Source: Hydrogenophaga sp. (lineage in GTDB: Bacteria > Pseudomonadota > Gammaproteobacteria > Burkholderiales > Burkholderiaceae_C). From it: 64,000 nucleotides of DNA. Made by a program: the position numbers and the translations under genes. This document shows, piece by piece, positions 17,915-26,039 of this stretch. The stretch is taken from contig NZ_WVZN01000047.1 in NCBI RefSeq assembly GCF_011772445.1, forward strand, positions 174,645-238,644. Direction: 5' to 3'. Numbering within the stretch: position 1 is the first letter of the stretch; every line of letters begins with the position of its first letter. The notes beneath the pieces are model-generated. The model was not told the DNA's origin, searched no databases, and was given only the letters and a program-made list of their open reading frames with translations.

Positions 17915-18616
17915 TCAGCTCGCGTCATGAAAGATCAGGCCGACCGTGTGGCGCTGCCCGCTGCGCACCCGGCTGACGCCGTGCCGCATGGCCGACCGCC
18001 GGATGCCGCGCCGTCCCGACGCGGGCCGTTCGTTCACGGCAAAGACCACCGCGTCGCCCTGCCGCAGCGGCACCACGTCTGCGCGCTGACCCTGGCTCGA
18101 GCGCTCCGTCATCACGAACTCGCCACCGGTGAAATCGCGGCCCGGTTCCGACAACAGCATGGCCACCTGCAGCGGAAAGACGTGTTCGCCGTACAGGTCC
18201 TGGTGCAGGCAGTTGTGGTCGCCCGCGCCGTAGCGCAGGATCAGCGGGGTCGGCCGCGTCTGGCCGGCCTCATGGCAACGCTTCAGGAACGCGTCCAGGT
18301 CGTCCGGGAAGCGCGCGGCCAGACCCAGTTGCTGCTGCCATCGGTTGGCGATCGGCGCCAGCCGGGGGTACAGCGCCTGGCGCAGTTGCTCCAGCAATGG
18401 CGGCAGCGGGTAAGCGAAGTACTTGTACTCACCGCGCCCGAGGCCATGGCGCGCCATGACGACCCGCGAGCGAAAGCCAGCCGGGCGGGGATACAGCGCG
18501 GCAAGGGCGTCGCACTGCGTGGACGTCAGCAGGCCAGGCAGAACCGCGTGGCCTTGCGCGTCGAGCGAACGCTCGATGGCGATCCAATCGAAGGCCTGCT
18601 TCGCCGAACTTGTCAT
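17915..18616 (-). CDS. 2OG-Fe(II) oxygenase, intact iron site (oxygenase B)
   Basis: Predicted 233-residue 2-oxoglutarate/Fe(II) oxygenase of the 2OG-FeII_Oxy (prolyl-4-hydroxylase-like) family. Iron ligands His138 and Asp140 in LHQDLYGEHVF, distal His212 in RHGVSRVRSG and the probable 2OG salt bridge Arg222 are all present. It is the first gene of the operon oxygenase B - alkB - ada - oxygenase A. Three starts are possible (GTG 18625, ATG 18622, ATG 18616); I chose 18616, because a GTGAG lies 8 nt upstream. The substrate is unknown. Neighbourhood suggests nucleic-acid or protein repair after alkylation, but that is inference. Confidence 0.87.
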   Translation of the reverse strand: MTSSAKQAFDWIAIERSLDAQGHAVLPGLLTSTQCDALAALYPRPAGFRSRVVMARHGLGRGEYKYFAYPLPPLLEQLRQALYPRLAPIANRWQQQLGLAARFPDDLDAFLKRCHEAGQTRPTPLILRYGAGDHNCLHQDLYGEHVFPLQVAMLLSEPGRDFTGGEFVMTERSSQGQRADVVPLRQGDAVVFAVNERPASGRRGIRRSAMRHGVSRVRSGQRHTVGLIFHDAS

Positions 18617-18715
18617 GCACATCACTCACGGAAGAAAGGTGAGGTCAGTGTAGGAGTCCGCTCCTCCCGGGAAACTCCGCTCCTTGCGGTTGAATTTTTC
18701 CGGCCGTGACCGGAC

Positions 18716-19030
18716 TCAGCTCGCGCGCGCCGTGGGGGCCAATGGCTGCACCGCCAACCGCAGGCCCATCGCCTTGAGAATGGCCGATAAGCTGCTGAGG
18801 GCCGGATTCCCCTTGGGGGACAGCGTGCGGTACAGCTGCGTGGGATTCAGATGCGCCTGTTCGGCCACCGCCTGGACCCCCCCGAAAGCCTGCGCAAGTT
18901 GGCGCAACACGATCAGCAACTCGGCCTGATCGCCGTCTTCCAGGATGCCATTGATGACCTCCAGTGCCAGCGCGGGATCGCTGCGGTACAGCTCGGCCAT
19001 CGCATCGTCATGGAATCTGCTCTTCATCAT
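18716..19030 (-). CDS. HigA-like antitoxin (HI1420-type addiction module antidote)
   Basis: 104-residue protein with a Cro/C1-type helix-turn-helix: QLAQAFGGVQAVAEQAHLNPTQLYRTL, followed by GNPALSSLSAILKAMGL. The N-terminal part SRFHDDAMAELYRSDPALALEVIN is typical of the antidote family partnered with HI1419-type killers. The start at 19030 has GGAG 5 nt upstream; the second ATG at 19027 is equally usable. It overlaps the toxin gene upstream by 23 nt, so they form one transcript with the toxin first, the HigBA order. It probably represses the pair. Confidence 0.9.
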   Translation of the reverse strand: MMKSRFHDDAMAELYRSDPALALEVINGILEDGDQAELLIVLRQLAQAFGGVQAVAEQAHLNPTQLYRTLSPKGNPALSSLSAILKAMGLRLAVQPLAPTARAS

Positions 19031-19358
19031 CCGTTCTCCGTTGCCAGTCATGCCAACAAGCCACTGCTTTGCTGATGTCCGAATCCTGCGTTCGCTTGTT
19101 GCCACCGCCCAGCAGCAATACCACGCGGCCACCTGACAAGGCGTAGTACACGCGATAGCCAGGTCCGGCATCGATCCGCAACTCCCAGACACCATCGCGG
19201 CAGAACTTGTGATCACCAAAGTTACCGAGTTCGACGCGGCCAATGCGCCGGATCACAGCCACCTTGGCCTGCACGTCACGCAAACGCCGCAACCAGTCCA
19301 GGTACAGGTCCTGGTGGTCAACCGGTGCCAGGTAGTGCTCGATTCGATAGGCACTCAT
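19008..19358 (-). CDS. HigB/RelE-superfamily toxin (HI1419-type addiction module killer)
   Basis: 116-residue protein of the phage Gp49-like/RelE fold, predicted to be a ribosome-dependent mRNA endonuclease. Signatures: AKVAVIRRIGRVELGNFGDHK, GVWELRIDAGPGYRVYYAL, GGRVVLLLGGGNKRTQDSDISKA, the last being the conserved C-terminal lysine/arginine region. The ATG at 19358 gives the usual length. It is the first gene of the toxin-antitoxin pair and sits between the repair operon and the pyruvate dehydrogenase operon terminator. The pair looks intact, without frameshift. Confidence 0.9.
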   Translation of the reverse strand: MSAYRIEHYLAPVDHQDLYLDWLRRLRDVQAKVAVIRRIGRVELGNFGDHKFCRDGVWELRIDAGPGYRVYYALSGGRVVLLLGGGNKRTQDSDISKAVACWHDWQRRTDDEEQIP

Positions 19359-19466
19359 TTTCGTTTATTGACGAATTTCAGTCAACCAAGCCAACCGACC
19401 GTGATCGGCACCAGGTGCAAGCGTATGGCGGTCGTTGTGGCCATACCCCCGTCCGTCAAGTCCAAT

Positions 19467-19503
19467 AAAAAAGCCACCGGCCCGAGAGGGCTGGTGGCCT
19501 TTT
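19467..19503 (-). terminator. intrinsic terminator of the aceE-aceF-lpdA operon
   Basis: An 11-bp stem (GCCACC-GGCCC with GGGCT-GGTGGC, one G-T pair) and loop GAGA lies 20 bp past the lpdA stop. On the minus strand it runs into six T residues. Confidence 0.85.
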
Positions 19504-19523
19504 CCTGGCCTTCAGCGGAAGGC

Positions 19524-21368
19524 TTACTTGCGCTGCGGCGGCACGTCCGTGCAACTGCCGTGCGCCACCTCGGCCGCCAGGCCCATGCTCTCGCCCAGCG
19601 TGGGGTGCGGGTGGATGGTCTTGCCGATGTCCACCGCGTCGGCGCCCATCTCGATGGCGAGCGCGATCTCGCCGATCATGTCGCCCGCGTGCGTGCCCAC
19701 GATGCCGCCGCCCAGGATGCGGCCGTGGCCGTGCGCTTCCGGCGAATCGTCGAACAGCAGCTTGGTAAAGCCCTCGTCGCGGCCGTTGGCGATGGCGCGG
19801 CCCGAGGCGGTCCAGGGGAACAGGCCCTTCTTCACCTTGATGCCCTGCGCCTTGGCCTGGTCCTCGGTGAGGCCCACCCAGGCGACCTCGGGGTCGGTGT
19901 AGGCCACGCTGGGGATCACGCGCGCGTTGAACGCGGCGGCGGCCAGATCGGCCTTGCCCTGCAGCTCCCCCGCGATGACCTCGGCCGCCACGTGGCCTTC
20001 GTGCACCGCCTTGTGCGCCAGCATGGGCTGGCCCACGATGTCGCCGATGGCGAAGATGTGCGGCACGTTGGTGCGCATCTGGATATCGACATCGATGAAG
20101 CCACGGTCGGTGACGGCCACGCCGGCCGCGTCGGCGCCGATCTTCTTGCCGTTGGGGCTGCGGCCCACGGCCTGCAGCACCAGGTCGTAGGTCTGCGGCG
20201 CCGGCGCGTTCTCGCCTTCAAAGCTGACCTCGATGCCCGCCGGCGTGGCCTTGGCCGCCACCGTCTTGGTCTTCAGCAGGATGTTGTCGAAGCGCGGCGC
20301 GTTCATCTTCTGCCAGACCTTCACCAGGTCGCGGTCGGCGCCCTGCATCAGGCCGTCGAGCATTTCCACCACGTCCAGGCGCGCGCCCAGGGTGCTGTAG
20401 ACCGTGCCCATCTCCAGGCCGATGATGCCGCCGCCGAGGATGAGCATGCGCTTGGGCACGTCCTTGAGCGCGAGGGCGCCGGTGCTGTCCACCACGCGCG
20501 GATCGTCCGGCATGAAGGGCAGGCGCACGGCCTGCGAGCCGGCGGCGATGATGGCTTTCTTGAAGCCCACCACCTGTTTGCTTCCGGTCTTGTCCTGGCC
20601 CGCGCCTTCGGTGAGTTCCACGCCCAGGTGATTGGGGCCGACGAAGCTGCCATAGCCGCGCAGCACCGTCACCTTGCGCATCCTGGCCATGGCGGTGAGG
20701 CCGCCGGTGAGCTTGCCGATGACCTTTTCCTTGTGGCCGCGCAGCTTCTCGATGTTGACGACCGGACGGCCGTACTCGATGCCGTAGCCGGCCAGGTGGT
20801 TCACCTCGTCCATGACGGCGGCCACGTGCAGCAGCGCCTTGGACGGGATGCAGCCCACGTTGAGGCAGACGCCGCCGAGCGTGGCGTAGCGCTCCACCAG
20901 CACGACCTTGAGGCCGAGGTCGGCGGCGCGGAAGGCAGCGGAATAGCCGCCGGGGCCACCGCCGAGCACGACGACGTCGCACTCGAGGTCGGTGGCACCG
21001 CCGTAGGCCGGCGCGGCGGGCGTGGCCGCGCGCGCGGCGGGAGCGGGTGCAGAGGCGGCGGGTGCGGGAGACGGTGCCGGAGAAGGCGAAGGTGCAGGCG
21101 ATGCCGCGGGTGCCGGCGCGCTGGCGGCGCCCTCCCCCTCGATCACCGCGAGCAGATCGCCGATGTTGACCGTGTCGCCGATCTTGACCTTGAGCTCCTT
21201 GAGCACACCCGCGTGCGAGGACGGGATCTCCATCGAAGCCTTGTCGCTCTCCACGGTGATCAGCGACTGCTCGAGCTTGATCGTGTCGCCGGGTTTCACC
21301 AGCACTTCGATGACCGCGACGTCCTTGAAGTCGCCGATGTCGGGAACCTTGATGTCCATGAGTGCCAT
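19524..21368 (-). CDS. lpdA: dihydrolipoyl dehydrogenase (E3) of pyruvate dehydrogenase, with N-terminal lipoyl domain
   Basis: 614-residue E3: reoxidises dihydrolipoamide with NAD+ in the pyruvate dehydrogenase complex. Residues 1-80 form a lipoyl domain with target lysine in [12 protein letters not shown], followed by an Ala/Pro linker (about 85-125). Then comes the flavoprotein core: VVVLGGGPGGYSAAF (FAD), redox disulfide GGVCLNVGC, NAD fold ILGGGIIGLEMG, and the C-terminal His/Glu of HPHPTLGES. Usual E3 length is about 475, so the extra 120 residues are the lipoyl arm, known in several betaproteobacterial and Neisseria enzymes. The ATG at 21368 has GGGAGG 6 nt upstream. Last gene of the operon. 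Confidence 0.96.
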   Translation of the reverse strand: MALMDIKVPDIGDFKDVAVIEVLVKPGDTIKLEQSLITVESDKASMEIPSSHAGVLKELKVKIGDTVNIGDLLAVIEGEGAASAPAPAASPAPSPSPAPSPAPAASAPAPAARAATPAAPAYGGATDLECDVVVLGGGPGGYSAAFRAADLGLKVVLVERYATLGGVCLNVGCIPSKALLHVAAVMDEVNHLAGYGIEYGRPVVNIEKLRGHKEKVIGKLTGGLTAMARMRKVTVLRGYGSFVGPNHLGVELTEGAGQDKTGSKQVVGFKKAIIAAGSQAVRLPFMPDDPRVVDSTGALALKDVPKRMLILGGGIIGLEMGTVYSTLGARLDVVEMLDGLMQGADRDLVKVWQKMNAPRFDNILLKTKTVAAKATPAGIEVSFEGENAPAPQTYDLVLQAVGRSPNGKKIGADAAGVAVTDRGFIDVDIQMRTNVPHIFAIGDIVGQPMLAHKAVHEGHVAAEVIAGELQGKADLAAAAFNARVIPSVAYTDPEVAWVGLTEDQAKAQGIKVKKGLFPWTASGRAIANGRDEGFTKLLFDDSPEAHGHGRILGGGIVGTHAGDMIGEIALAIEMGADAVDIGKTIHPHPTLGESMGLAAEVAHGSCTDVPPQRK

Positions 21369-21372
21369 CTAT

Positions 21373-21450
21373 GCCTCCCGCCGGGCCGCCCCAAGGGAGG
21401 CATGCGCCCCCTCGGGGGGCAGCGAATACACGAAGTGTTGAGCGTGGGGG
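21373..21450. repeat. palindromic (REP-like) intergenic element between aceF and lpdA
   Basis: A chain of three potential hairpins: GCCTCCC/GGGAGGC (21373-21401), GCCCCC/GGGGGC (21406-21420) and ACAC-GAA-GTGT (21428-21438), followed by GAGCGTGGGGG. From general knowledge, spacers with this layout recur in Comamonadaceae genomes; only one copy is seen in this window, so the repeat status cannot be shown here. It lies inside the operon and could stabilise the upstream aceEF message or damp lpdA expression. Confidence 0.5.
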
Positions 21451-21466
21451 TTCATGCTCTTGCTCC

Positions 21467-23146
21467 TTACAGCAGCACGCGACGGAAGTCCGCCAGCACC
21501 TGGGCGAGGTACGCGTTGAATCGCGCCGCAGCGGCGCCGTCGATGACGCGGTGGTCGTAGGACAGCGACAGCGGCAGCATCAGGCGCGGCTCGAACTGCT
21601 TGCCGTCCCACACCGGCTTCATCTGGCTCTTGGACAGGCCGAGGATGGCCACCTCGGGCGCGTTGATGATGGGCGTGAAGTGCGTGCCGCCGATGCCGCC
21701 GAGCGAACTGATGGAGAAGCAGCCGCCGCTCATGTCGGCCGGTCCCATCTTGCCGTCGCGCGCCTTCTTGGCGAGTTCGCCCATCTCCTGGCTGATCTGC
21801 AGGATGCCCTTCTTGTCGGCGTCCTTCAACACCGGCACCACCAGGCCATTGGGCGTGTCCGCCGCGAAGCCGATGTGGAAGTACTGCTTGTAGACCAGGG
21901 TGTCGCCATCGAGGCTGGCGTTGAACTCGGGGAATTTCTTCAGCGCCGAGACCACCGCCTTGATGACGAAGGCCAGCATGGTCACCTTGACGCCGGACTT
22001 CTCGTTCTCCTTGTTGGTGGCCACGCGGAAGGCCTCCAGCTCGGTGATGTCGGCCTCGTCGTTGTTGGTGACGTGCGGGATCATCACCCAGTTGCGGTGC
22101 AGATTGGCGCCGCTGATCTTCTTGATGCGCGAGAGGTCCTTGCGCTCGATGGGGCCGAATTTGCTGAAGTCGACCTTGGGCCAGGGCAGCAGGTCCAGGC
22201 CCGCGCCGCCGCCGCCACCGCCCGCCGGGGCCTTGGCGGCCTGGGCTTGCGTGCTCGCGGTGCCGGCCATCACGGCCTTGGTGAAGTTCTGCACGTCCTC
22301 CTGCGTGATGCGGCCCTTGGGGCCGGTGCCCTTGACCTCGGCCAGCGGCACGCCGAGCTCGCGCGCGAACTTGCGCACCGAGGGTGAGGCGTGCGGCAGG
22401 CCGATGGGCGCCGCGCCGGGCTGGTGAGCAGCAGGGGCTTGCGCGGGCGCGGATGTCGCCGCGGCAGCGGCTGGTGCCGGGCTGGGTGCCTGGACCGGTG
22501 CCGGCGCGGCAGCGGTCGGTGCCGCCGCGGGCGCTGGCGCGGCGGCCGGCGCCGCGGCGGAGCCCTCCACCACCGCGATCAGGTCACCGATGTTCACCGT
22601 GTCCCCGACTTTGACCTTGAGCTCCTTGAGCACACCGGCCACCGACGAGGGAATCTCCATCGAGGCCTTGTCGCTCTCCACCGTGATCAGCGATTGCTCG
22701 AGCTTGATCGTGTCGCCGGGTTTCACCAGCACCTCGATCACCGCCACGTCCTTGAAGTCGCCAATGTCGGGCACGTGCACGTCCACCGGGCCGGCGGGTG
22801 CGGCTGCAGCGGGTGCCGGTGCGGGTGCCGCCGGGGTGGCCGCCTGAGCCGGCGCCGCGGCCGGGGCGGGCGCTGGGGCCGCAGGCGTCGGCGCGGATGC
22901 GGCCGCGCCTTGCGCGTCCAGCACCACCACCACCGAACCCTGCTTCACCTTGTCGCCCAGCGCGACCTTGAGCTCCTTCACCACCCCCGCGTGCGAGGAC
23001 GGGATCTCCATCGAGGCCTTGTCGCTCTCCACGGTGATCAGCGACTGCTCGGCCTTGACCGTGTCGCCCGGTTTCACCAGCAGCTCGATCACCGCCACTT
23101 CGTCGAAATCCCCGATGTCCGGGACTTGCACTTCAATGCTTGCCAT
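21467..23146 (-). CDS. aceF: dihydrolipoyllysine-residue acetyltransferase (E2 of pyruvate dehydrogenase)
   Basis: E2 core of the pyruvate dehydrogenase complex: passes acetyl from lipoyl to CoA. The 559 residues hold two lipoyl domains (lysines in the two [12 protein letters not shown] copies, about residues 43 and 160), each followed by an Ala/Pro-rich linker. Then come a peripheral subunit-binding domain ([14 protein letters not shown], about 255-290) and the catalytic domain with [15 protein letters not shown]. The two lipoyl domains and the one on lpdA are nearly identical over their central part, a sign of intragenic duplication. GGAGA precedes the ATG. It starts 15 bp after aceE. Confidence 0.97.
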   Translation of the reverse strand: MASIEVQVPDIGDFDEVAVIELLVKPGDTVKAEQSLITVESDKASMEIPSSHAGVVKELKVALGDKVKQGSVVVVLDAQGAAASAPTPAAPAPAPAAAPAQAATPAAPAPAPAAAAPAGPVDVHVPDIGDFKDVAVIEVLVKPGDTIKLEQSLITVESDKASMEIPSSVAGVLKELKVKVGDTVNIGDLIAVVEGSAAAPAAAPAPAAAPTAAAPAPVQAPSPAPAAAAATSAPAQAPAAHQPGAAPIGLPHASPSVRKFARELGVPLAEVKGTGPKGRITQEDVQNFTKAVMAGTASTQAQAAKAPAGGGGGGAGLDLLPWPKVDFSKFGPIERKDLSRIKKISGANLHRNWVMIPHVTNNDEADITELEAFRVATNKENEKSGVKVTMLAFVIKAVVSALKKFPEFNASLDGDTLVYKQYFHIGFAADTPNGLVVPVLKDADKKGILQISQEMGELAKKARDGKMGPADMSGGCFSISSLGGIGGTHFTPIINAPEVAILGLSKSQMKPVWDGKQFEPRLMLPLSLSYDHRVIDGAAAARFNAYLAQVLADFRRVLL

Positions 23147-23161
23147 GTCGGTCTCCGGCGC

Positions 23162-25873
23162 TCACGCGTACAGCGGGTTGATCTTGTCGGCCTTGATGCC
23201 GTACTTCTGGATCGCCTCGGCGACCTTGGCGGCCGGCAGCTCGCCCTCCTCGCCCAGCGCCTTCAGCGCGGCCAGCACGATGTAGTGGCGGTTCACCTCG
23301 AAGTGCTCGCGCAGCTTGCTGCGGAAGTCGCTGCGGCCGAAGCCGTCGGTGCCCAGCACCTTGTAGGTGCGGTCCTTGGGCACGAAGGGGCGGATCTGCT
23401 CCGCGTAGTTCTTCATGTAGTCGGTGGAGGCGATCACCGGGCCGCTGGTCTTGGCCAGTTGCTCGGTCACGAACGCCGTGCGCGGTTTTTCGGTGGGGTG
23501 CAGCAGGTTCCAGCGCTCCACGTCCTGGCCGTCGCGCGTGAGTTCATTGAAGCTCGGGCAGCTCCAGATGCCGGCGGCCACGCCCCAGTCCTGCTCCAGC
23601 AGCTCCTGCGCGGCGAACGCCTCGCGCAGGATGGTGCCGCTGCCCAGCAGTTGCACGGTGGGCGCGTCCTTCTTGAGCACGGGGGCCTGCTTGCACAGGT
23701 ACATGCCCTTGATGATCTGCTCCTCGGTGCCGGGCTGCAGGCCGGGCATGGGGTAGTTCTCGTTGAGCAGGGTCAGGTAGTAGAAGACGTTCTCCTGGCG
23801 CTCCACCATGCGCTTGAGGCCGTCGTGCATGATGACCGCCACCTCGTGCGCGAAGGTCGGGTCGTAGCTCACGCAGTTGGGGATGGTGCCGGCCAGGATG
23901 TGGCTGTGGCCGTCCTCGTGCTGCAGGCCTTCGCCGTTGAGCGTGGTGCGGCCCGCGGTGCCGCCGAGCAGGAAGCCGCGCGCCTGCATGTCGCCCGCCG
24001 CCCAGGCCAGGTCGCCGATGCGCTGGAAGCCGAACATCGAGTAGTAGATGTAGAACGGGATCATGATCCGGTTGTTCGTGCTGTAGCTCGTGGCCGCCGC
24101 GATCCAGCTGGCCATGCCGCCGGCTTCGTTGATGCCTTCCTGCAGGATCTGGCCGGCCTTGTCTTCCTTGTAGTACATCACCTGGTCGCGGTCGACCGGG
24201 GTGTAGAGTTGGCCCTTGGGGTTGTAGATGCCGATCTGGCGGAACAGGCCTTCCATGCCGAAGGTGCGGGCCTCGTCCACCAGGATGGGGACCACGCGCG
24301 GGCCCAGGGCCTGGTCGCGCAGCAACTGGGTGAGGAAGCGCACATAGGCTTGCGTGGTGCTGATCTCGCGTCCTTCGGCCGTGGGCTCCAGCACGGCCTT
24401 GAAGGTTTCCAGCGAGGGAACGGTGAAGCTCTCGTCCGCTTGCGGGCGGCGCTGCGGCAGGTAACCGCCCAGCGCCTGGCGGCGCTCGTGCAGGTACTTC
24501 ATCTCCGGCGTGTCGTCGGCCGGCTTGTAGAACGGCAGCTTGGGCAGCTCGCTGTCGGGGATGGGGATGTTGAAGCGGTCGCGGATGTACTTGATGTCCT
24601 CGTCCGTGAGCTTCTTGGTCTGGTGGACCGTGTTCTTGCCTTCACCGGCCTTGCCCATGCCGTAGCCCTTGACGGTCTTGACGAGCAGCACGGTGGGCTG
24701 GTTCTTGTGTTCGTTGGCGGCGTGGAAGGCGGCGTACACCTTGGCCGGCTCGTGGCCGCCGCGGCGCAGCTCGAAGATCTCTTCGTCGGTCATGTGCTCG
24801 ACGAGCTTGGCGGTCTCTGGGTACTTGCCGAAGAAGTTCTTGCGCACGAAGGCGCCGTCGTTGGCCTTCATGGCCTGGTAGTCGCCGTCCAGCGTTTCCA
24901 TCATGAGCTGTTTGAGCTTGCCGCTCTTGTCGCGGCGCAGCAGCTCGTCCCAGCCGTTGCCCCACAGCAGCTTGATGACGTTCCAGCCGCTGCCGCGGAA
25001 CTCGCTCTCGAGTTCCTGGATGATCTTGCCGTTGCCGCGCACCGGGCCGTCCAGGCGCTGCAGGTTGCAGTTGATGACGAACACCAGGTTGTCGAGCTTC
25101 TCGCGCGCGGCCAGGCCGATGGCACCCAGCGACTCGGGCTCGTCCATTTCGCCGTCGCCGCAGAACACCCAGACCTTGCGGTTGGCGGTGTCGGCAATGC
25201 CGCGGGCGTGCAGGTACTTGAGGAAGCGCGCCTGGTAGATCGCCATCAGCGGGCCCAGGCCCATCGACACCGTCGGGAACTGCCAGAACTCGGGCATCAG
25301 CTTGGGGTGCGGGTAGCTGGACAGGCCCTTGCCGTCCACCTCCTGGCGGAACATGTCTAGCTGCTCTTCCGTCAGGCGGCCCTCGAGGAAGGCGCGGGCG
25401 TAGATGCCCGGCGAGCTGTGGCCCTGGATGTAGACCAGGTCGCCGCCGTGCTTTTCGTTCGCGGCGTGCCAGAAGTGGTTGAAGCCCGCACCGAACATGC
25501 TGGCCACCGAGGCAAAGGAGCCGATGTGCCCGCCAAGGTCGCCACCGTCGGCGGGGTTGAGGCGGTTGGCGCGCACCACCATCGCCATGGCGTTCCAGCG
25601 CATGTAGGCACGCAGGCGTTTTTCGATGGCGATGTTGCCGGGACAGCGCGCTTCCTGATCCGGCTCGATCGTGTTCACGTAGCCGGTGTTGGCCGAAAAC
25701 GGGAGGTCCACACTGTGCTGGCGGGCCTCTTCCAGGAGCTGTTCCAGCAGGAAGTGCGCGCGCTCGGGGCCTTCCTTTTCGATGACGGCGGCCAGCGCCT
25801 CCATCCATTCCCGCGTTTCCTGGGCGTCGCTGTCCGCGGCCCCGCGGCCATTGTTGGTGTCGTTCGCTGACAT
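23162..25873 (-). CDS. aceE: pyruvate dehydrogenase E1 component (homodimeric type)
   Basis: Thiamine-diphosphate enzyme that decarboxylates pyruvate and acetylates E2. 903 residues, the usual size for the homodimeric E1 of proteobacteria. Motifs: the ThDP/Mg signature GDGEMDEPESLGAIGLA ending VINCNLQRLDGPVRGNG, HGHSSPGIYARAF-type segment (GHSSPGIYARAFLEG), and C-terminal STDYMKNYAEQIRPF. AGGAGA lies 6 nt before the ATG at 25873. It heads the operon aceE-aceF-lpdA and diverges from a sensor kinase gene, with a 166-bp shared control region holding nested inverted repeats. Confidence 0.97.
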   Translation of the reverse strand: MSANDTNNGRGAADSDAQETREWMEALAAVIEKEGPERAHFLLEQLLEEARQHSVDLPFSANTGYVNTIEPDQEARCPGNIAIEKRLRAYMRWNAMAMVVRANRLNPADGGDLGGHIGSFASVASMFGAGFNHFWHAANEKHGGDLVYIQGHSSPGIYARAFLEGRLTEEQLDMFRQEVDGKGLSSYPHPKLMPEFWQFPTVSMGLGPLMAIYQARFLKYLHARGIADTANRKVWVFCGDGEMDEPESLGAIGLAAREKLDNLVFVINCNLQRLDGPVRGNGKIIQELESEFRGSGWNVIKLLWGNGWDELLRRDKSGKLKQLMMETLDGDYQAMKANDGAFVRKNFFGKYPETAKLVEHMTDEEIFELRRGGHEPAKVYAAFHAANEHKNQPTVLLVKTVKGYGMGKAGEGKNTVHQTKKLTDEDIKYIRDRFNIPIPDSELPKLPFYKPADDTPEMKYLHERRQALGGYLPQRRPQADESFTVPSLETFKAVLEPTAEGREISTTQAYVRFLTQLLRDQALGPRVVPILVDEARTFGMEGLFRQIGIYNPKGQLYTPVDRDQVMYYKEDKAGQILQEGINEAGGMASWIAAATSYSTNNRIMIPFYIYYSMFGFQRIGDLAWAAGDMQARGFLLGGTAGRTTLNGEGLQHEDGHSHILAGTIPNCVSYDPTFAHEVAVIMHDGLKRMVERQENVFYYLTLLNENYPMPGLQPGTEEQIIKGMYLCKQAPVLKKDAPTVQLLGSGTILREAFAAQELLEQDWGVAAGIWSCPSFNELTRDGQDVERWNLLHPTEKPRTAFVTEQLAKTSGPVIASTDYMKNYAEQIRPFVPKDRTYKVLGTDGFGRSDFRSKLREHFEVNRHYIVLAALKALGEEGELPAAKVAEAIQKYGIKADKINPLYA

Positions 25874-25966
25874 CGCTGTCTCCTGTGTGTTGGGGCAAGC
25901 TTAAGGTCTGGCCCGTGGAAGTCGCGGATTCTTCCACAGAGCCTCGGGCATTTCAATATGCGCCTT

Positions 25967-26000
25967 GTGATTTCTTATTATGGAATCACGTAGGAATAAG
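25967..26000. promoter_or_regulatory. nested inverted repeats in the aceE / sensor-kinase divergent promoter region
   Basis: Two overlapping dyads: GTGATT-N11-AATCAC (25967-25989, perfect arms) and CTTATT-N15-AATAAG (25974-26000). They lie in the only AT-rich part of the 166-bp spacer between aceE and the kinase gene. This is where a dimeric regulator or RNA polymerase would bind, but which protein uses it is unknown. Confidence 0.4.
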
Positions 26001-26039
26001 CGGCTGAAGCCAGGGCCCCTAACGTAGACTCCTCCCGCC

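Noticed and set aside
18640..18690. Possible Ada box upstream of the repair operon
   Set aside because: Repeated CTCCGCTCCT-type segments are present but do not resemble the E. coli Ada box, and the Ada N-domain here lacks its methyl acceptor, so I do not call a regulatory site.
22391..25360. 989-codon plus-strand open frame opposite aceE/aceF
   Set aside because: Same shadow effect; composition is Arg/Val/His/Leu-rich and spans two real genes and their gap.
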